From Planctomycetota bacterium (GTDB lineage: Bacteria > Planctomycetota > Planctomycetia > Pirellulales > Pirellulaceae): a DNA stretch of 64,000 nt. Where the stretch lies: the NCBI GenBank assembly GCA_023430365.1, contig JAEZAS010000453.1, forward strand, positions 22,623 to 86,622. The letters are read 5' to 3'. Under the pieces are notes generated by a model, which made no database searches, was not told the DNA's origin, and saw nothing but the letters and a program-made list of their open reading frames with translations. Made by a program: the position numbers and the translations under genes. Within the stretch, counting starts at the first letter, position 1. The number at the start of each line of letters is the position of its first letter. This document shows positions 8,875 through 18,091 of the stretch, piece by piece.

Positions 8875-9675
8875 TTGTCCGCCATTTGGCTCATCCTCGT
8901 TGAGTTTTTGTTTCGGCTGACGTTTGGCGTCGCCGTGGCGATGGGGCTGACGTCCGGGCGGTTGGTGACGAGCGGTTTTTTCCGGGTTCACCTCTGGGTA
9001 TTGATGGGGGTGAACACGTTCGCGGCGTTGGCCATCTACTCGTCGCACGAGGTGGGACGGTACGCGGGAACGAGTGTCTGGAAGGTGCAGTTTGCCCTGG
9101 CAATCGCCGCGGCGGTGATCAGCTATGTCGGGGCGGTCATCTGGATGTATGAGCGGCTGGTCGCGGGCAAGGTGGCCCTGTGGCTGGTGGCTGGATGTGG
9201 ATTGATCGCTTCGCTCTGGCCGTTTGTGCAAGGCTCTGGCGGATCGCTGGCGTGGGCGGCAGCCGACCGAATCAGCGGCGGGCTGCTGCTGGGGCTCGTG
9301 ACCACCGCGATGCTGCTGGGGCACTGGTACCTGAACACTCCGACGATGAAGCTGGAACCGTTGCAGCGGTTGATCATGCTGCTGGCGGTGGCGGTGGCGG
9401 TGCGGATGGCCGTAAGCGGAGTTGGGCTAGATCTGGAGGTGAACCGTCAACTGTCCACCGGTGTGGCGATTCCGGAGTCGTGGTGGTTGTTTGTCGGCTT
9501 GCGCTGGCTTTCGGGCCTGATCGGCACGGGTGGGGCCGCGTGGCTGACGTGGCAAACGCTGAAGATTCCGAATACGCAAAGTGCGACGGGCATACTTTAC
9601 GCGGGGGTGATCGTGGCCTTCATCGGAGAACTGACCGCCCAGCTTTTGTCCGCGGAATCGGCGTTTCCACTATGA
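8875..9675 (+). CDS. Polytopic membrane protein of unknown function
   Basis: A 266-residue, strongly hydrophobic protein with about seven or eight predicted membrane segments separated by short loops. I recognise no enzyme motif. A distinctive loop with GHWYLNTPTM near residue 149 follows a Gly/Leu-rich helix. Start is a TTG at 8875, since the nearby ATG and GTG codons are out of frame. It lies between folE and a small zinc-ribbon membrane protein, both on the same strand. It could be a planctomycete-specific membrane protein; no function is assigned. Confidence 0.7.
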   Translation: MSAIWLILVEFLFRLTFGVAVAMGLTSGRLVTSGFFRVHLWVLMGVNTFAALAIYSSHEVGRYAGTSVWKVQFALAIAAAVISYVGAVIWMYERLVAGKVALWLVAGCGLIASLWPFVQGSGGSLAWAAADRISGGLLLGLVTTAMLLGHWYLNTPTMKLEPLQRLIMLLAVAVAVRMAVSGVGLDLEVNRQLSTGVAIPESWWLFVGLRWLSGLIGTGGAAWLTWQTLKIPNTQSATGILYAGVIVAFIGELTAQLLSAESAFPL

Positions 9676-9722
9676 TGTAAGGGTGGCTGGACTGCCCTCG
9701 ATCGATCGCTTCGGATTCTGCC

Positions 9723-10199
9723 ATGCAGGTTACGTTTCGTTGTCCTAATTGCGACGCCACCTCGCGGTCTGCGCTGACCCTGGACGGTAAGCCCGTGGTT
9801 TGCTCGCAGTGCGAGGCGGAGCTGGGAGTCGCGGAGGCCGGCGAAGACGGTTCGCTAAAGCGGTGCGTCGCCTGCCCGAGCACGGAGTTGTATGTCCGCA
9901 AGGACTTCTCCCAGCAGATCGGGGTGACGATCGTCGTGATCGGTTTCGTCCTCAGTTCGGTGGCCTGGTACTACCGGCAGCCGATGCTGACGTACGGCAT
10001 TTTGTTCGCCACGGCGCTGATCGACGTGGTGCTGTACGTGGTGGTGGGAAACATGCTGCAGTGTTATCGCTGCCATGCCCAATATCGCGGGCTGGAATCG
10101 CTCGAAGGGCATTCACCGTTCAGCCTGGAAACGCACGAACGGTACCGCCAGCAGGAGATTCGCCTGCGTGGGGCGGAGCAAGCGGAAAAACCTTTGTAG
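9723..10199 (+). CDS. Small membrane protein with cysteine pairs flanking a membrane hairpin
   Basis: A 158-residue protein. Four CxxC pairs are visible at residues 7-10, 27-30, 48-51 and 114-117. The first two form an N-terminal zinc-ribbon-like module. Two hydrophobic segments at about 66-82 and 90-110 form a membrane hairpin, and the third and fourth CxxC pairs lie on either side of it, so they would sit on the same membrane face and could share one metal. The tail is charged. I do not recognise the family. The start is ATG 9723. It ends 22 bases before the dehydrogenase gene and is probably co-transcribed with it. Confidence 0.75.
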   Translation: MQVTFRCPNCDATSRSALTLDGKPVVCSQCEAELGVAEAGEDGSLKRCVACPSTELYVRKDFSQQIGVTIVVIGFVLSSVAWYYRQPMLTYGILFATALIDVVLYVVVGNMLQCYRCHAQYRGLESLEGHSPFSLETHERYRQQEIRLRGAEQAEKPL

Positions 10200-10221
10200 G
10201 AAGACTGGGTAGGAAGACTTC

Positions 10222-13200
10222 GTGGACCCGCAGCGTGAACGCGTACAAGCCGATCTGCGTGGGCTGCTTTCGGGCGAGGCCCATTGCGGCGATGCGTTCG
10301 TGCAGATGTACGCGACCGACGGCAGCATCTACGAGGTGCCGCCGCTGGGGGTGATCCGGCCACGCGGTTTGCAGGATGTGCGGGCGGCAGTTCGCTACGC
10401 CGCCGAGAACCTCATTCCGCTCCACGCCCGGGGGGCCGGAACAGGCCTTGCCGGCGAATCGCTCGGCCCTGGGCTGGTGATGGACTTCTCGCACTCGATG
10501 CGACGGATCGTCGACCTCGATAATGACGAGGGGACGGTCACAATTCAGCCCGGTGTGGTGCTTGGGCAGCTCAATCGATACCTGGCGGGTTTCGGGCGAC
10601 AGTTTGGTCCGGACCCGGCGACCGGGGGCGTTACGACGCTGGGCGGCGTGCTGGGGGTCGACAGCTCGGGGAGCAACTGGCTGCGTTACGGATCGGCTCG
10701 CGATCAGGTTGTTAGCCTGCAACTGGTGCTGGCTGACGGAGAGACGTTCGAGGCAGGCAAGCACCGGGTAACCGATGATCCGAACGTCGATCCTCATCCA
10801 CGCCGGCGGGAACTGGTGCGGCGCCTTGCCGACTTGATCCAGCGCGAGGAATCGATCATCGCCGCGAACCGGCCGGCATCGCTGGTGAATCGCTGCGGCT
10901 TTCATTTGTGGGATGTGCTGCAGGATGGCGTGCTCGACCTGGCCCGGCTTGTCGTGGGATCGGAGGGCACGCTGGCGCTGATTGCCCAGGCGACGGTGCG
11001 AACGGTCCCGATTCCGAAGCATCGCGGCCTGGTGCTGATGTTCTTCGATCGCCTGGAGTCGGCTGTGCAGGCGGCGATGGAGGCTCGCGAGTTAGGCGTG
11101 ACGGCGTGCGATCTGATGGACCGTCGTATCCTGACGCTGGCTCGCGATATCGATCCCCGCTATGCCCAAAGCATCCCGCGCGAAGCCGAAGCGATGCTGA
11201 TGGTCGAGCAGCAGGGAGAAGAGTCGGGCGTCGTGCTGGAGAGCCTGCAGGAAGTGGCCGCCCGCTGGCAGCGGCGTCGCCGGCTGGCGTTTGATTTTCA
11301 CCTGGCGATTTCGCCCGACGAGTTCGATCTCTTCCGTCGTTTGGCGCGGCGAGTTTCGCCCACCCTGCATCGCGTGCAGGGGCACGAGCGGCCGGTGCCG
11401 TTTGTGGAAGACTTTGCGGTGCCGACGACCGCCATGGCTGACTTTGTGCCGCGGGTGCAGCGAGTCCTGCAGACGCGGCAAGCGACGGCTTCGGTCTTTG
11501 CCCATGCCGGGCATGGCCAGTTTCATATCCGTCCCTTCATGGACGTGACCAATCCGCAGCATCAGCGACGGATGCAGGACCTGGCCAACGATCTCTACGC
11601 CGAGGTGCTGGCGGTCAATGGAACGATCAGCGGCGAACATGGCTGTGGGCTGAGCCGGACTTGGGCGGTGCGGAAGCAGTACGGTCCGCTGTACGACGTG
11701 TTTCGCGAGGTGAAGCGGATCTTCGATCCTGGAAATCTCCTGAACCCGGGGAAGATCGTTGCGGATGTGCCGCAGCCACTGATCAAGAATCTCCGGCCGG
11801 TTGGCAACTCAGTGAGCGAAGCCGGGAGCGTTGACGACGCGGACGCGGAACCTTCAGCCGACACGCTGGCAAGCAATGGGCAGGCGGCCAAGCCGCTGGA
11901 ATTGCAGCTGATCTGGAAGGGGACGATCGGCGCTGAGGCGGAGCAGTGCAACGGCTGCGGCCGTTGTCGGACTCAGTCACCCGAAACGCGAATGTGCCCC
12001 ATCTTCCGTTCCGCTCCCGCCGAGGAGGCTTCACCGCGGGCGAAGGCCAACCTGATGCGGGCCGTGATCAACGGTCAGTTGCCGCCGAACCAACTGGCCA
12101 CCGAAGAATTGAAGTCGATCGCCGATCTCTGCGTGAATTGCCATCAGTGCCGGACGGAATGCCCTGCCGGCGTCGACATTCCGAAGCTGATGATGGAGGC
12201 CAAGGCCCAGTTCGTGTCGAGCAACGGAGTTGATGCGACCGGCTGGGTCATCACGCGCATCGATACGATTGCGGCCTGGATGTCGCGGCTTGCCAGCCTG
12301 TCGAACTGGAGCCTGCGACAGCCGTGGATTCGCTGGCTGCTAGAGAAGTCGGTAGGGATCGCCCAGGGCCGAAAGCTGCCCCAGGTGGCGACTTCAAGCT
12401 TCCTGCGACGAGCTGAGCGGCAGCGGCTGACTCGTCCTTCGCGGCGGGCAGGGAACAAGGTGCTCTACTTTGTCGACGTGTATGCGAACTGGTTTGACAC
12501 TCAACTCGCTGACGCGTTTGTGCAGGTGTTGCAGCACAACAATGTGAGTGTTTACGTGCATCCCGCCCAGCGGGCTTCAGGGATGGCGAAGATTTCGCAA
12601 GGGGACGCTGAACGAGCCCGAGCGGTCGCCGAGAAAAACGTCGCGGTCCTGGCCGACGCGGTCCGGCAGGGCTACACGATCGTCACGACCGAGCCTTCGG
12701 CAGCCCTCTGCCTGACGCATGAGTACTTGAATCTGCTGGACGACGACGATGCCCGCCTGGTGGCAGCCAATACGGTGGAAGCCTGCACTTATCTGTGGCG
12801 GATGAACGAAGTGGGCCGGTTGGAACTCGATCTAAAGCCGCTCAACTACACGGTGGGCTACCATATGCCTTGCCACCTGCGGGCTTTGAACGTGGGATCG
12901 CCGGGTGAGAGCCTGCTGGGGTTGATCCCCGGTTTGACGGTGCGGCGGATCGAGCGCGGCTGCAGCGGTATGGCGGGAACCTACGGCCTGAAACGCGAGA
13001 ACTATCGCAGCAGCCTGCGTGCGGGCTGGGGGCTGATCTCGGCGGTCCGTGATCCAGCGATCGAAGTGGGAACGACCGAGTGCAGTTCGTGTAAAATGCA
13101 AATGGAGCAGGGTGGCGGCAAACCAACCGTGCACCCGCTCAAGATCCTGGCACTGGCCTATGGTTTGATGCCGGAGGTGGAATCGTTGATGCGATCCCGG

Positions 13201-13224
13201 ACACGGGAATTGGTGGTTACTTAG
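10222..13224 (+). CDS. FAD/Fe-S 2-hydroxyacid dehydrogenase, YdiJ/GlcD-GlcF type fusion
   Basis: A 1000-residue fusion. The N-terminal half is a vanillyl-alcohol-oxidase-type FAD domain (HARGAGTGLAGESLG, then GGVTTLGGVLGVDSSG) with the FAD-oxidase C-terminal domain ending in NGTISGEHGCGLSR and the FDPGNLLNPGKI segment. Then come two [4Fe-4S] clusters, CNGCGRC near residue 576 and CVNCHQCRTECP near 637, and a C-terminal pair of cysteine-rich CCG segments (MPCHLRA near 882, CSSCKMQ near 954). This is the architecture of E. coli YdiJ and of GlcD+GlcF fused. It should oxidise a D-2-hydroxyacid (lactate, 2-hydroxyglutarate or glycolate) and pass electrons to a membrane acceptor. Substrate not determined. 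Start is a GTG at 10222. Confidence 0.9.
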   Translation: MDPQRERVQADLRGLLSGEAHCGDAFVQMYATDGSIYEVPPLGVIRPRGLQDVRAAVRYAAENLIPLHARGAGTGLAGESLGPGLVMDFSHSMRRIVDLDNDEGTVTIQPGVVLGQLNRYLAGFGRQFGPDPATGGVTTLGGVLGVDSSGSNWLRYGSARDQVVSLQLVLADGETFEAGKHRVTDDPNVDPHPRRRELVRRLADLIQREESIIAANRPASLVNRCGFHLWDVLQDGVLDLARLVVGSEGTLALIAQATVRTVPIPKHRGLVLMFFDRLESAVQAAMEARELGVTACDLMDRRILTLARDIDPRYAQSIPREAEAMLMVEQQGEESGVVLESLQEVAARWQRRRRLAFDFHLAISPDEFDLFRRLARRVSPTLHRVQGHERPVPFVEDFAVPTTAMADFVPRVQRVLQTRQATASVFAHAGHGQFHIRPFMDVTNPQHQRRMQDLANDLYAEVLAVNGTISGEHGCGLSRTWAVRKQYGPLYDVFREVKRIFDPGNLLNPGKIVADVPQPLIKNLRPVGNSVSEAGSVDDADAEPSADTLASNGQAAKPLELQLIWKGTIGAEAEQCNGCGRCRTQSPETRMCPIFRSAPAEEASPRAKANLMRAVINGQLPPNQLATEELKSIADLCVNCHQCRTECPAGVDIPKLMMEAKAQFVSSNGVDATGWVITRIDTIAAWMSRLASLSNWSLRQPWIRWLLEKSVGIAQGRKLPQVATSSFLRRAERQRLTRPSRRAGNKVLYFVDVYANWFDTQLADAFVQVLQHNNVSVYVHPAQRASGMAKISQGDAERARAVAEKNVAVLADAVRQGYTIVTTEPSAALCLTHEYLNLLDDDDARLVAANTVEACTYLWRMNEVGRLELDLKPLNYTVGYHMPCHLRALNVGSPGESLLGLIPGLTVRRIERGCSGMAGTYGLKRENYRSSLRAGWGLISAVRDPAIEVGTTECSSCKMQMEQGGGKPTVHPLKILALAYGLMPEVESLMRSRTRELVVT

Positions 13225-13241
13225 CAGGCGGCGATGGCGGC

Positions 13242-13487
13242 ATGAAGGTTGAAGTCAAGCTATTCGCAGGCGCGCGGCAACGAGTTGGCGCTCCCAGCGT
13301 AGAAATTGAGTTGCCCGACAACGCTCGCGTCTTGGAACTTCGCGAGGCAATTGCCGCCCAATATCCAGCACTTGCCGGCGCCCTTGGTTCGATGCGTTTT
13401 GCCGTGGACAACGAGTATGCCGCGGACAATTTGCTCATTTCGCCAGCAGCGGAAGTAGCCTGCATTCCTCCCGTAAGTGGAGGCTAG
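13242..13487 (+). CDS. moaD: Molybdopterin synthase sulfur carrier subunit
   Basis: An 81-residue beta-grasp protein ending in the diagnostic Gly-Gly (PPVSGG), whose terminal carboxylate is thiocarboxylated and delivers sulfur to precursor Z. Typical length is about 80. The start ATG lies 17 bases after the dehydrogenase stop; moaE begins 5 bases after its stop, so the two subunits are co-translated. Confidence 0.95.
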   Translation: MKVEVKLFAGARQRVGAPSVEIELPDNARVLELREAIAAQYPALAGALGSMRFAVDNEYAADNLLISPAAEVACIPPVSGG

Positions 13488-13492
13488 ACGGC

Positions 13493-13918
13493 GTGGTCGA
13501 ACTCACCGAAAACCCGATCGATTCAGCCGCAGTATTGGCCCAGGTGTCATCCCCGGAGGCTGGGGCGGTGGTGTTGTTTCTCGGAACGACGCGGCAGTTC
13601 ACCAAGGGACGGGAGACCGAATCGCTGGACTACGAATGCTATCCGGAGATGGCTCGTCGCAAGCTGGCGGAACTCGAAGGCGAGGCTCGTCGACGCTGGT
13701 CGATTGTTGAGTGCGTGATTGTCCATCGGCTGGGGCATTTGGAGCTTGGCGAAGCCAGCGTGGCGGTGGCGGTGGGCACTCCGCATCGCAAGGATGCTTT
13801 TGAAGCCGGGCAATGGCTGATCGACACCCTGAAGGAAGTTGTACCGATCTGGAAGAAAGAGAATTGGGCGGACGGCACGACCGATTGGGTCCATCCGGGC
13901 CTGCCCGCCGAACACTAA
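13493..13918 (+). CDS. moaE: Molybdopterin synthase catalytic subunit
   Basis: A 141-residue protein that transfers sulfur from MoaD thiocarboxylate to cyclic pyranopterin monophosphate, yielding molybdopterin. The conserved HRKDAFEAGQWLID and PIWKKENW segments carry the active-site His/Arg and Lys residues of MoaE. Starts at GTG 13493, 5 bases after moaD. moaA follows 48 bases downstream. Confidence 0.95.
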   Translation: MVELTENPIDSAAVLAQVSSPEAGAVVLFLGTTRQFTKGRETESLDYECYPEMARRKLAELEGEARRRWSIVECVIVHRLGHLELGEASVAVAVGTPHRKDAFEAGQWLIDTLKEVVPIWKKENWADGTTDWVHPGLPAEH

Positions 13919-13966
13919 GCGACGTTGGCGTGGGCGGCAGCCTGCGTTGAACGACAGAGTTGGAAC

Positions 13967-14968
13967 ATGTCCGCAGCGGGACCACTTATCGATCAGTTCG
14001 GCCGGGTGCATACCAGCCTGCGGATTAGCGTGACCGACCGCTGCAATATCCGCTGCTTCTACTGCATGCCCAACGAGAACGTGCAGTTCCGGCCGCGGCA
14101 GGAGATTCTCACGTTTGAGGAGATCGTCCGCTTCGCTCGGGTGGTGGCGGGGCTCGGGGTGAACAAGCTACGGCTGACGGGGGGCGAACCCCTGGTGCGG
14201 TCGGATCTGGTGAAGCTGGTTTCCGCGCTCAACGAGGTCCCGGGGATTCAGGAAATCGCTCTGACGACCAACGGCATCCTGCTGGAGGAGTTCGCCGAGC
14301 CTCTCAAGGCGGCGGGGCTAACTCGGCTGAACATCAGCCTTGACACCCTCAGCGAGCAAACCTTCCGCCGCATCGCCCGTCGGGATGGGCTCGATCGGGT
14401 GCTCGCCGGCATCGAGGCCGCAAAGCGGGCTGGTTTCAAGCAGATTCGCCTCAATGCGGTGGCCATGAAGGGCGTTACCGAGTCGGAGCTTGTTCCGCTC
14501 ACGCAGTATGCCTTGGACCGCGGCATGCAAATGCGTTTCATCGAGTTCATGCCGCTCGACGCGGAACAAAACTGGCAAGCGGAGCTGGTCCTCAGCGGCG
14601 AAGAAATCCGTCGGGCCTTGGAAGAAGCCCTCGCTCCGCTCGAACCCGACGAGCGAACCGATCCGAGCCAGCCGGCCAGTGACTACCACTTCACGGACGG
14701 CCGGGGAAGCGTTGGTTTCATCAATCCGGTGAGCCAGCCCTTCTGCGACCAATGCAATCGGCTGCGCCTTACCGCGGAAGGGCAAATCCGCAACTGCCTG
14801 TTCTCGACCGTCGAATGGGATGCTCGCGCGCTCTTGCGAAACGGCGCGAGCGATGAGCAAATTGCCGATCTGGTTCGCGATTGTGTGCAGGCCAAGAAAC
14901 CGGGGCATGGGATCGATGAACCAGGGTTCCTTCGTCCCGAGCGGGCGATGTACCAGATCGGTGGCTGA
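13967..14968 (+). CDS. moaA: GTP 3',8-cyclase (radical SAM)
   Basis: A 333-residue radical SAM enzyme for the first step of molybdenum cofactor synthesis. The N-terminal CNIRCFYC holds the SAM-binding [4Fe-4S] cluster. The C-terminal CDQC plus a Cys 13 residues later hold the substrate-binding cluster. The chain ends in Gly-Gly, required for MoaA function. ATG 13967 is preferred over an in-frame TTG 14 codons upstream. Its TGA overlaps the ATG of the following desulfurase gene. moaC, moaB/mogA and moeA are not in the window. Confidence 0.96.
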   Translation: MSAAGPLIDQFGRVHTSLRISVTDRCNIRCFYCMPNENVQFRPRQEILTFEEIVRFARVVAGLGVNKLRLTGGEPLVRSDLVKLVSALNEVPGIQEIALTTNGILLEEFAEPLKAAGLTRLNISLDTLSEQTFRRIARRDGLDRVLAGIEAAKRAGFKQIRLNAVAMKGVTESELVPLTQYALDRGMQMRFIEFMPLDAEQNWQAELVLSGEEIRRALEEALAPLEPDERTDPSQPASDYHFTDGRGSVGFINPVSQPFCDQCNRLRLTAEGQIRNCLFSTVEWDARALLRNGASDEQIADLVRDCVQAKKPGHGIDEPGFLRPERAMYQIGG

Positions 14969-16125
14969 TGCGAATCTATCTCGACAACGCTGCGACGAGC
15001 TGGCCGAAACCGGAGAGCGTGTACGCCGCCGCCGACCATTGGCAGCGGGTGATCGGCGCCGCCGGAGGACGAGGCGTCACACGTGAGGCCAATGAAACCG
15101 ACCGAATCATCTCCTCTGCGAGGAAGGGTGTCGCTCAGTGCCTGGGTGTGGATGACCCGCGTCGGGTGATCTTCACACTGAACGGGACCGACTCGCTGAA
15201 CCAGGCTCTGCATGGATTGCTGCGGCCCGGTGATCACGTGGTCACGACGGTCTGCGAGCACAACTCGGTGCTGCGACCGCTCTCTTGGCTGCAACAGCAT
15301 CGAGACGTCGCGGTGACGGTTGTCGACTGTGACGATCGCGGCTTCGTCGATCCAGACGACATCCGCTCGTCGATCCACGCTCGGACGAAGTTGATCGCCC
15401 TGGTTCACGCTTCCAACGTGACGGGAGCCGTTCAGCCGGCCGAGGAGGTCGGCGCGATCGCGGCGGAGAAGGGCGTCGATTTCCTCCTGGACGCGGCGCA
15501 GTCGCTCGGCCACCTGCCGATCGACGTCAAGCAAATCGGCTGCACGATGCTCGCCGCTCCGGGGCATAAAGGACTCCTGGGGCCACTGGGGACAGGAGTT
15601 CTCTATCTGGCGGAAGGAATCGAGCAACGCCTCGAACCGGTCCGGCAAGGCGGAACCGGAACACACAGCGAAGTGGCCAGCCAACCGGCCGAGTTGCCCG
15701 ACCGGTACGAAAGCGGCAACCAGAATGTCCCCGGCATCGCGGGGTTAGGAGCGGGGGTGGCTGAGGTCCTGCGCCTGGGCGTAAATGCCATCGCCGAACA
15801 GCAGGCGGTACTAACCAAGCGGCTGATTCAAGCACTCGCCGAGGTGCGAGGCCTCTCGCTCTATGGCCCTTCCGCGGAGCAGCATCGAATCGGCGTCGTC
15901 AATTTCAATCTGGACGGATGGGACCCGCAGGAACTGGCGACGCTGCTCGATACGCAGTGGTCGATTCAGGCTCGAGCGGGACTCCATTGTGCCCCCCACA
16001 TGCATGCCGCTTTGGGCACAATTCCAGCCGGCGCCGTGCGGGCGAGCTTGGGGCCATTTACCACGGCCGACCACATCGACGCTCTGGTGTCGGCCCTTCA
16101 CGAGTTAGCTGCTGACGGCGCTTAG
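14968..16125 (+). CDS. NifS/SufS-like cysteine desulfurase (class V aminotransferase)
   Basis: A 385-residue PLP enzyme. It begins with YLDNAATSWPKP, has the EHNSVLRPL segment, the LDAAQSLGHLPID stretch that binds the PLP ring, and the Schiff-base Lys in APGHKGLLGP near residue 201. The Cys in GLHCAPHMH near 341 is the likely persulfide carrier. The start overlaps the moaA stop (TGATG), so the pair is translationally coupled. This suggests it supplies sulfur for MoaD thiocarboxylation or for MoaA clusters, an inference from position. The family alternative is a general selenocysteine lyase or desulfurase. Confidence 0.9.
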   Translation: MRIYLDNAATSWPKPESVYAAADHWQRVIGAAGGRGVTREANETDRIISSARKGVAQCLGVDDPRRVIFTLNGTDSLNQALHGLLRPGDHVVTTVCEHNSVLRPLSWLQQHRDVAVTVVDCDDRGFVDPDDIRSSIHARTKLIALVHASNVTGAVQPAEEVGAIAAEKGVDFLLDAAQSLGHLPIDVKQIGCTMLAAPGHKGLLGPLGTGVLYLAEGIEQRLEPVRQGGTGTHSEVASQPAELPDRYESGNQNVPGIAGLGAGVAEVLRLGVNAIAEQQAVLTKRLIQALAEVRGLSLYGPSAEQHRIGVVNFNLDGWDPQELATLLDTQWSIQARAGLHCAPHMHAALGTIPAGAVRASLGPFTTADHIDALVSALHELAADGA

Positions 16126-16131
16126 CTGACG

Positions 16132-17529
16132 TCAGCGAGTCTTGGCCGCTGCACTTGCTTTTTGAGCGGTTGGTTGCGAACGCTCCTCTGCGGCCGGTGT
16201 CGCGGATTTGTCGCTTTGCTCGAGAAACCGGAAGCCGCTGATCAATTCTCGATCGACGGCGGCAAAACGTTCCACGAGGCTGGCCTCGATCGTCAATACG
16301 ATCGAAGCTCGTTCCCCCTTTTCGTTGGCGAGGTGGTAGTAGGTCCACTGGATGGGCAGATCCGAGGCGTTGCCGGATGCGACCACCCGCAACACGTGGA
16401 TGCCCGAGTCGTTCACTTGCTCCGAGGCTTCGACGATCTGGCCGAAATTCTTGCCCAGAGTCTTCTTCACGTCCTCTTGGAAGCCGTGGACCGTCAGTTG
16501 CTCGCCGGCGGGCAGTTTTTGCAGCCTGGCGACGTTGCACTGGGCGATCAGATCGCCGCGGTCAATCAGTCGCATTACTGCCACGTCGTGCCGGTCGACC
16601 ATCACTCGCCAGCGCCGATCGTGAAGGAGCTCGTAGCCCCCCTTTGCGGAACGCAGCTCCAGGAACGTATCTCCGGAACCCGGTTGCAGACTCAATCCAG
16701 CGAGCGACTTGTCGCTCAGCTCCACGGGGCTTGAAACTGGGGCCGCCACGAGGCGAACCTTGGTCACGGTTTCGAATCCCGGCTGGGCGTGCCCGATGGC
16801 TCGGTTCTCGCGGATCGCCAGCGCCAGCCAGGTGATGACCTTTTTGCTGAGGTCGAAGTTGTACTTGGCGATCAACTCGACGTCCGAGGATACGCCTTCG
16901 ATCGCGCCAGAAGCCTTGCCGCTGAGCGAGACCGTCGCCACACCGTTCTCGACCTTCGCGAGTTTGCAGCTCACGTCCTGCTTGTGGATGACTTCCAGGC
17001 AGAGCAGGCGGGCTAGGGTTTCGTCGCTCACCGCCCAGTCGTCGCCTAGCTCTACTTCTCGGTCGGGGAGCAGTTCGATGAGCTGGATGAGGGCAGCGGG
17101 TGTTTCCACCAGCTCCAACTCCTCGCGGCTCAGAGGACCAAGCGGAGAGTAAAGTTGGGGGCGATCATCGGAGGGGAAAAGGACCAGATGCCGCCGATCC
17201 TCTCGCAGCAGTTCACTCACCTTGGCTTTGCCGAGCTCGATGTCAGCTTTCGACTCGCGATAATACCGGACGGCGCCGCCGGTCATCGGTAGCGGACGCT
17301 CGAGGTAGAGTTGTTCGGCGGCAACGGTCACTGGCAGCCGCTGAACCTCCTTGCCGTCGGCGTTGGTCTTCAGTTCGCCTTCGATATCAATGACGCTGCG
17401 GACTTGCAGGCTTTGTCCCGCATCGGCTGCGAGGCGAAAAGTTTCAGCCAGGCAGGTGGATCCGGAGATCGCGACTACGGCTATTGTCGCCAACAGTTGC
17501 TTCAGCAGCTGGGCTGCGGTGACTCGCAT
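16132..17529 (-). CDS. Secreted protein of unknown function
   Basis: A 465-residue protein on the minus strand, convergent with the desulfurase gene (6 bases between stops). From ATG 17529 it has a typical signal peptide: short basic start, a hydrophobic core LLATIAVVAISG and a likely cleavage after CLA. The mature part is rich in beta-type Val/Leu patterns and charged residues and includes two similar segments about sums of lipid- or ligand-type folds, but I recognise no enzyme motif. A longer in-frame start at 17697 is rejected because it would bury the signal peptide. The C-terminal 20 residues are Ala/Lys/Gln-rich and likely disordered. Probably periplasmic. Confidence 0.7.
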   Translation of the reverse strand: MRVTAAQLLKQLLATIAVVAISGSTCLAETFRLAADAGQSLQVRSVIDIEGELKTNADGKEVQRLPVTVAAEQLYLERPLPMTGGAVRYYRESKADIELGKAKVSELLREDRRHLVLFPSDDRPQLYSPLGPLSREELELVETPAALIQLIELLPDREVELGDDWAVSDETLARLLCLEVIHKQDVSCKLAKVENGVATVSLSGKASGAIEGVSSDVELIAKYNFDLSKKVITWLALAIRENRAIGHAQPGFETVTKVRLVAAPVSSPVELSDKSLAGLSLQPGSGDTFLELRSAKGGYELLHDRRWRVMVDRHDVAVMRLIDRGDLIAQCNVARLQKLPAGEQLTVHGFQEDVKKTLGKNFGQIVEASEQVNDSGIHVLRVVASGNASDLPIQWTYYHLANEKGERASIVLTIEASLVERFAAVDRELISGFRFLEQSDKSATPAAEERSQPTAQKASAAAKTR

Positions 17530-18091
17530 GGTGACCCTTCCTGAGATTGGCGTATCAAATTGAGACGCCACCCGGTCGAAATGGCAGTCCTTACCATCGA
17601 TACATCGACTACAACCGGTCTTTCGATTAACTTTCGAGGTCGACAGCGTCGTCAGCTGGCAGCCGAACCTATCGCGTCCCGACGGTGATCTACACAAAGG
17701 AAGCCTCTAGCGGGCCTTAGGTTAGGCAATCCCCGCCAATATCATCGAATGCGGCAGTCCGCGTGAAAGGAATCCGACTGCACGGCAACAAGGAATGTGG
17801 AGGCTCGCGCGAACTTTCCGCAGTGGTGCGGGACTTTTGTCCAGTAGACTTCTAGAATCGCGACTGGCCCTTTCTCGGCCGCGGGGCATGGAATTCGCTC
17901 GTTAGACAGTTATGTCCGCGGGACTGTCACGGTTGGTGGACAGATGAGCACCGCAACTTCCGGTTTGCTCAATGCGTAAGAGGAATGAGTTGAGACGCCC
18001 CAAGAGGGGGCACCCTGGGATGGCAGCGTCGGCTGGGCGATGGAGTCGCACGGAACAACAGCTGGGGCGGGGAACGGAGAGGAAACGAATC
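17530..18091. other. Divergent intergenic region between secreted protein and sigma factor
   Basis: No coding sequence is supported here. It must contain the promoters of both divergent genes, but I see no convincing -35/-10 pair. Small hairpins are visible: tggcgt...acgcca near 17538-17560 and gacagt...actgtc near 17904-17927. An in-frame upstream extension of the sigma gene back to 17972 is possible but starts with low-quality sequence. Confidence 0.4.
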
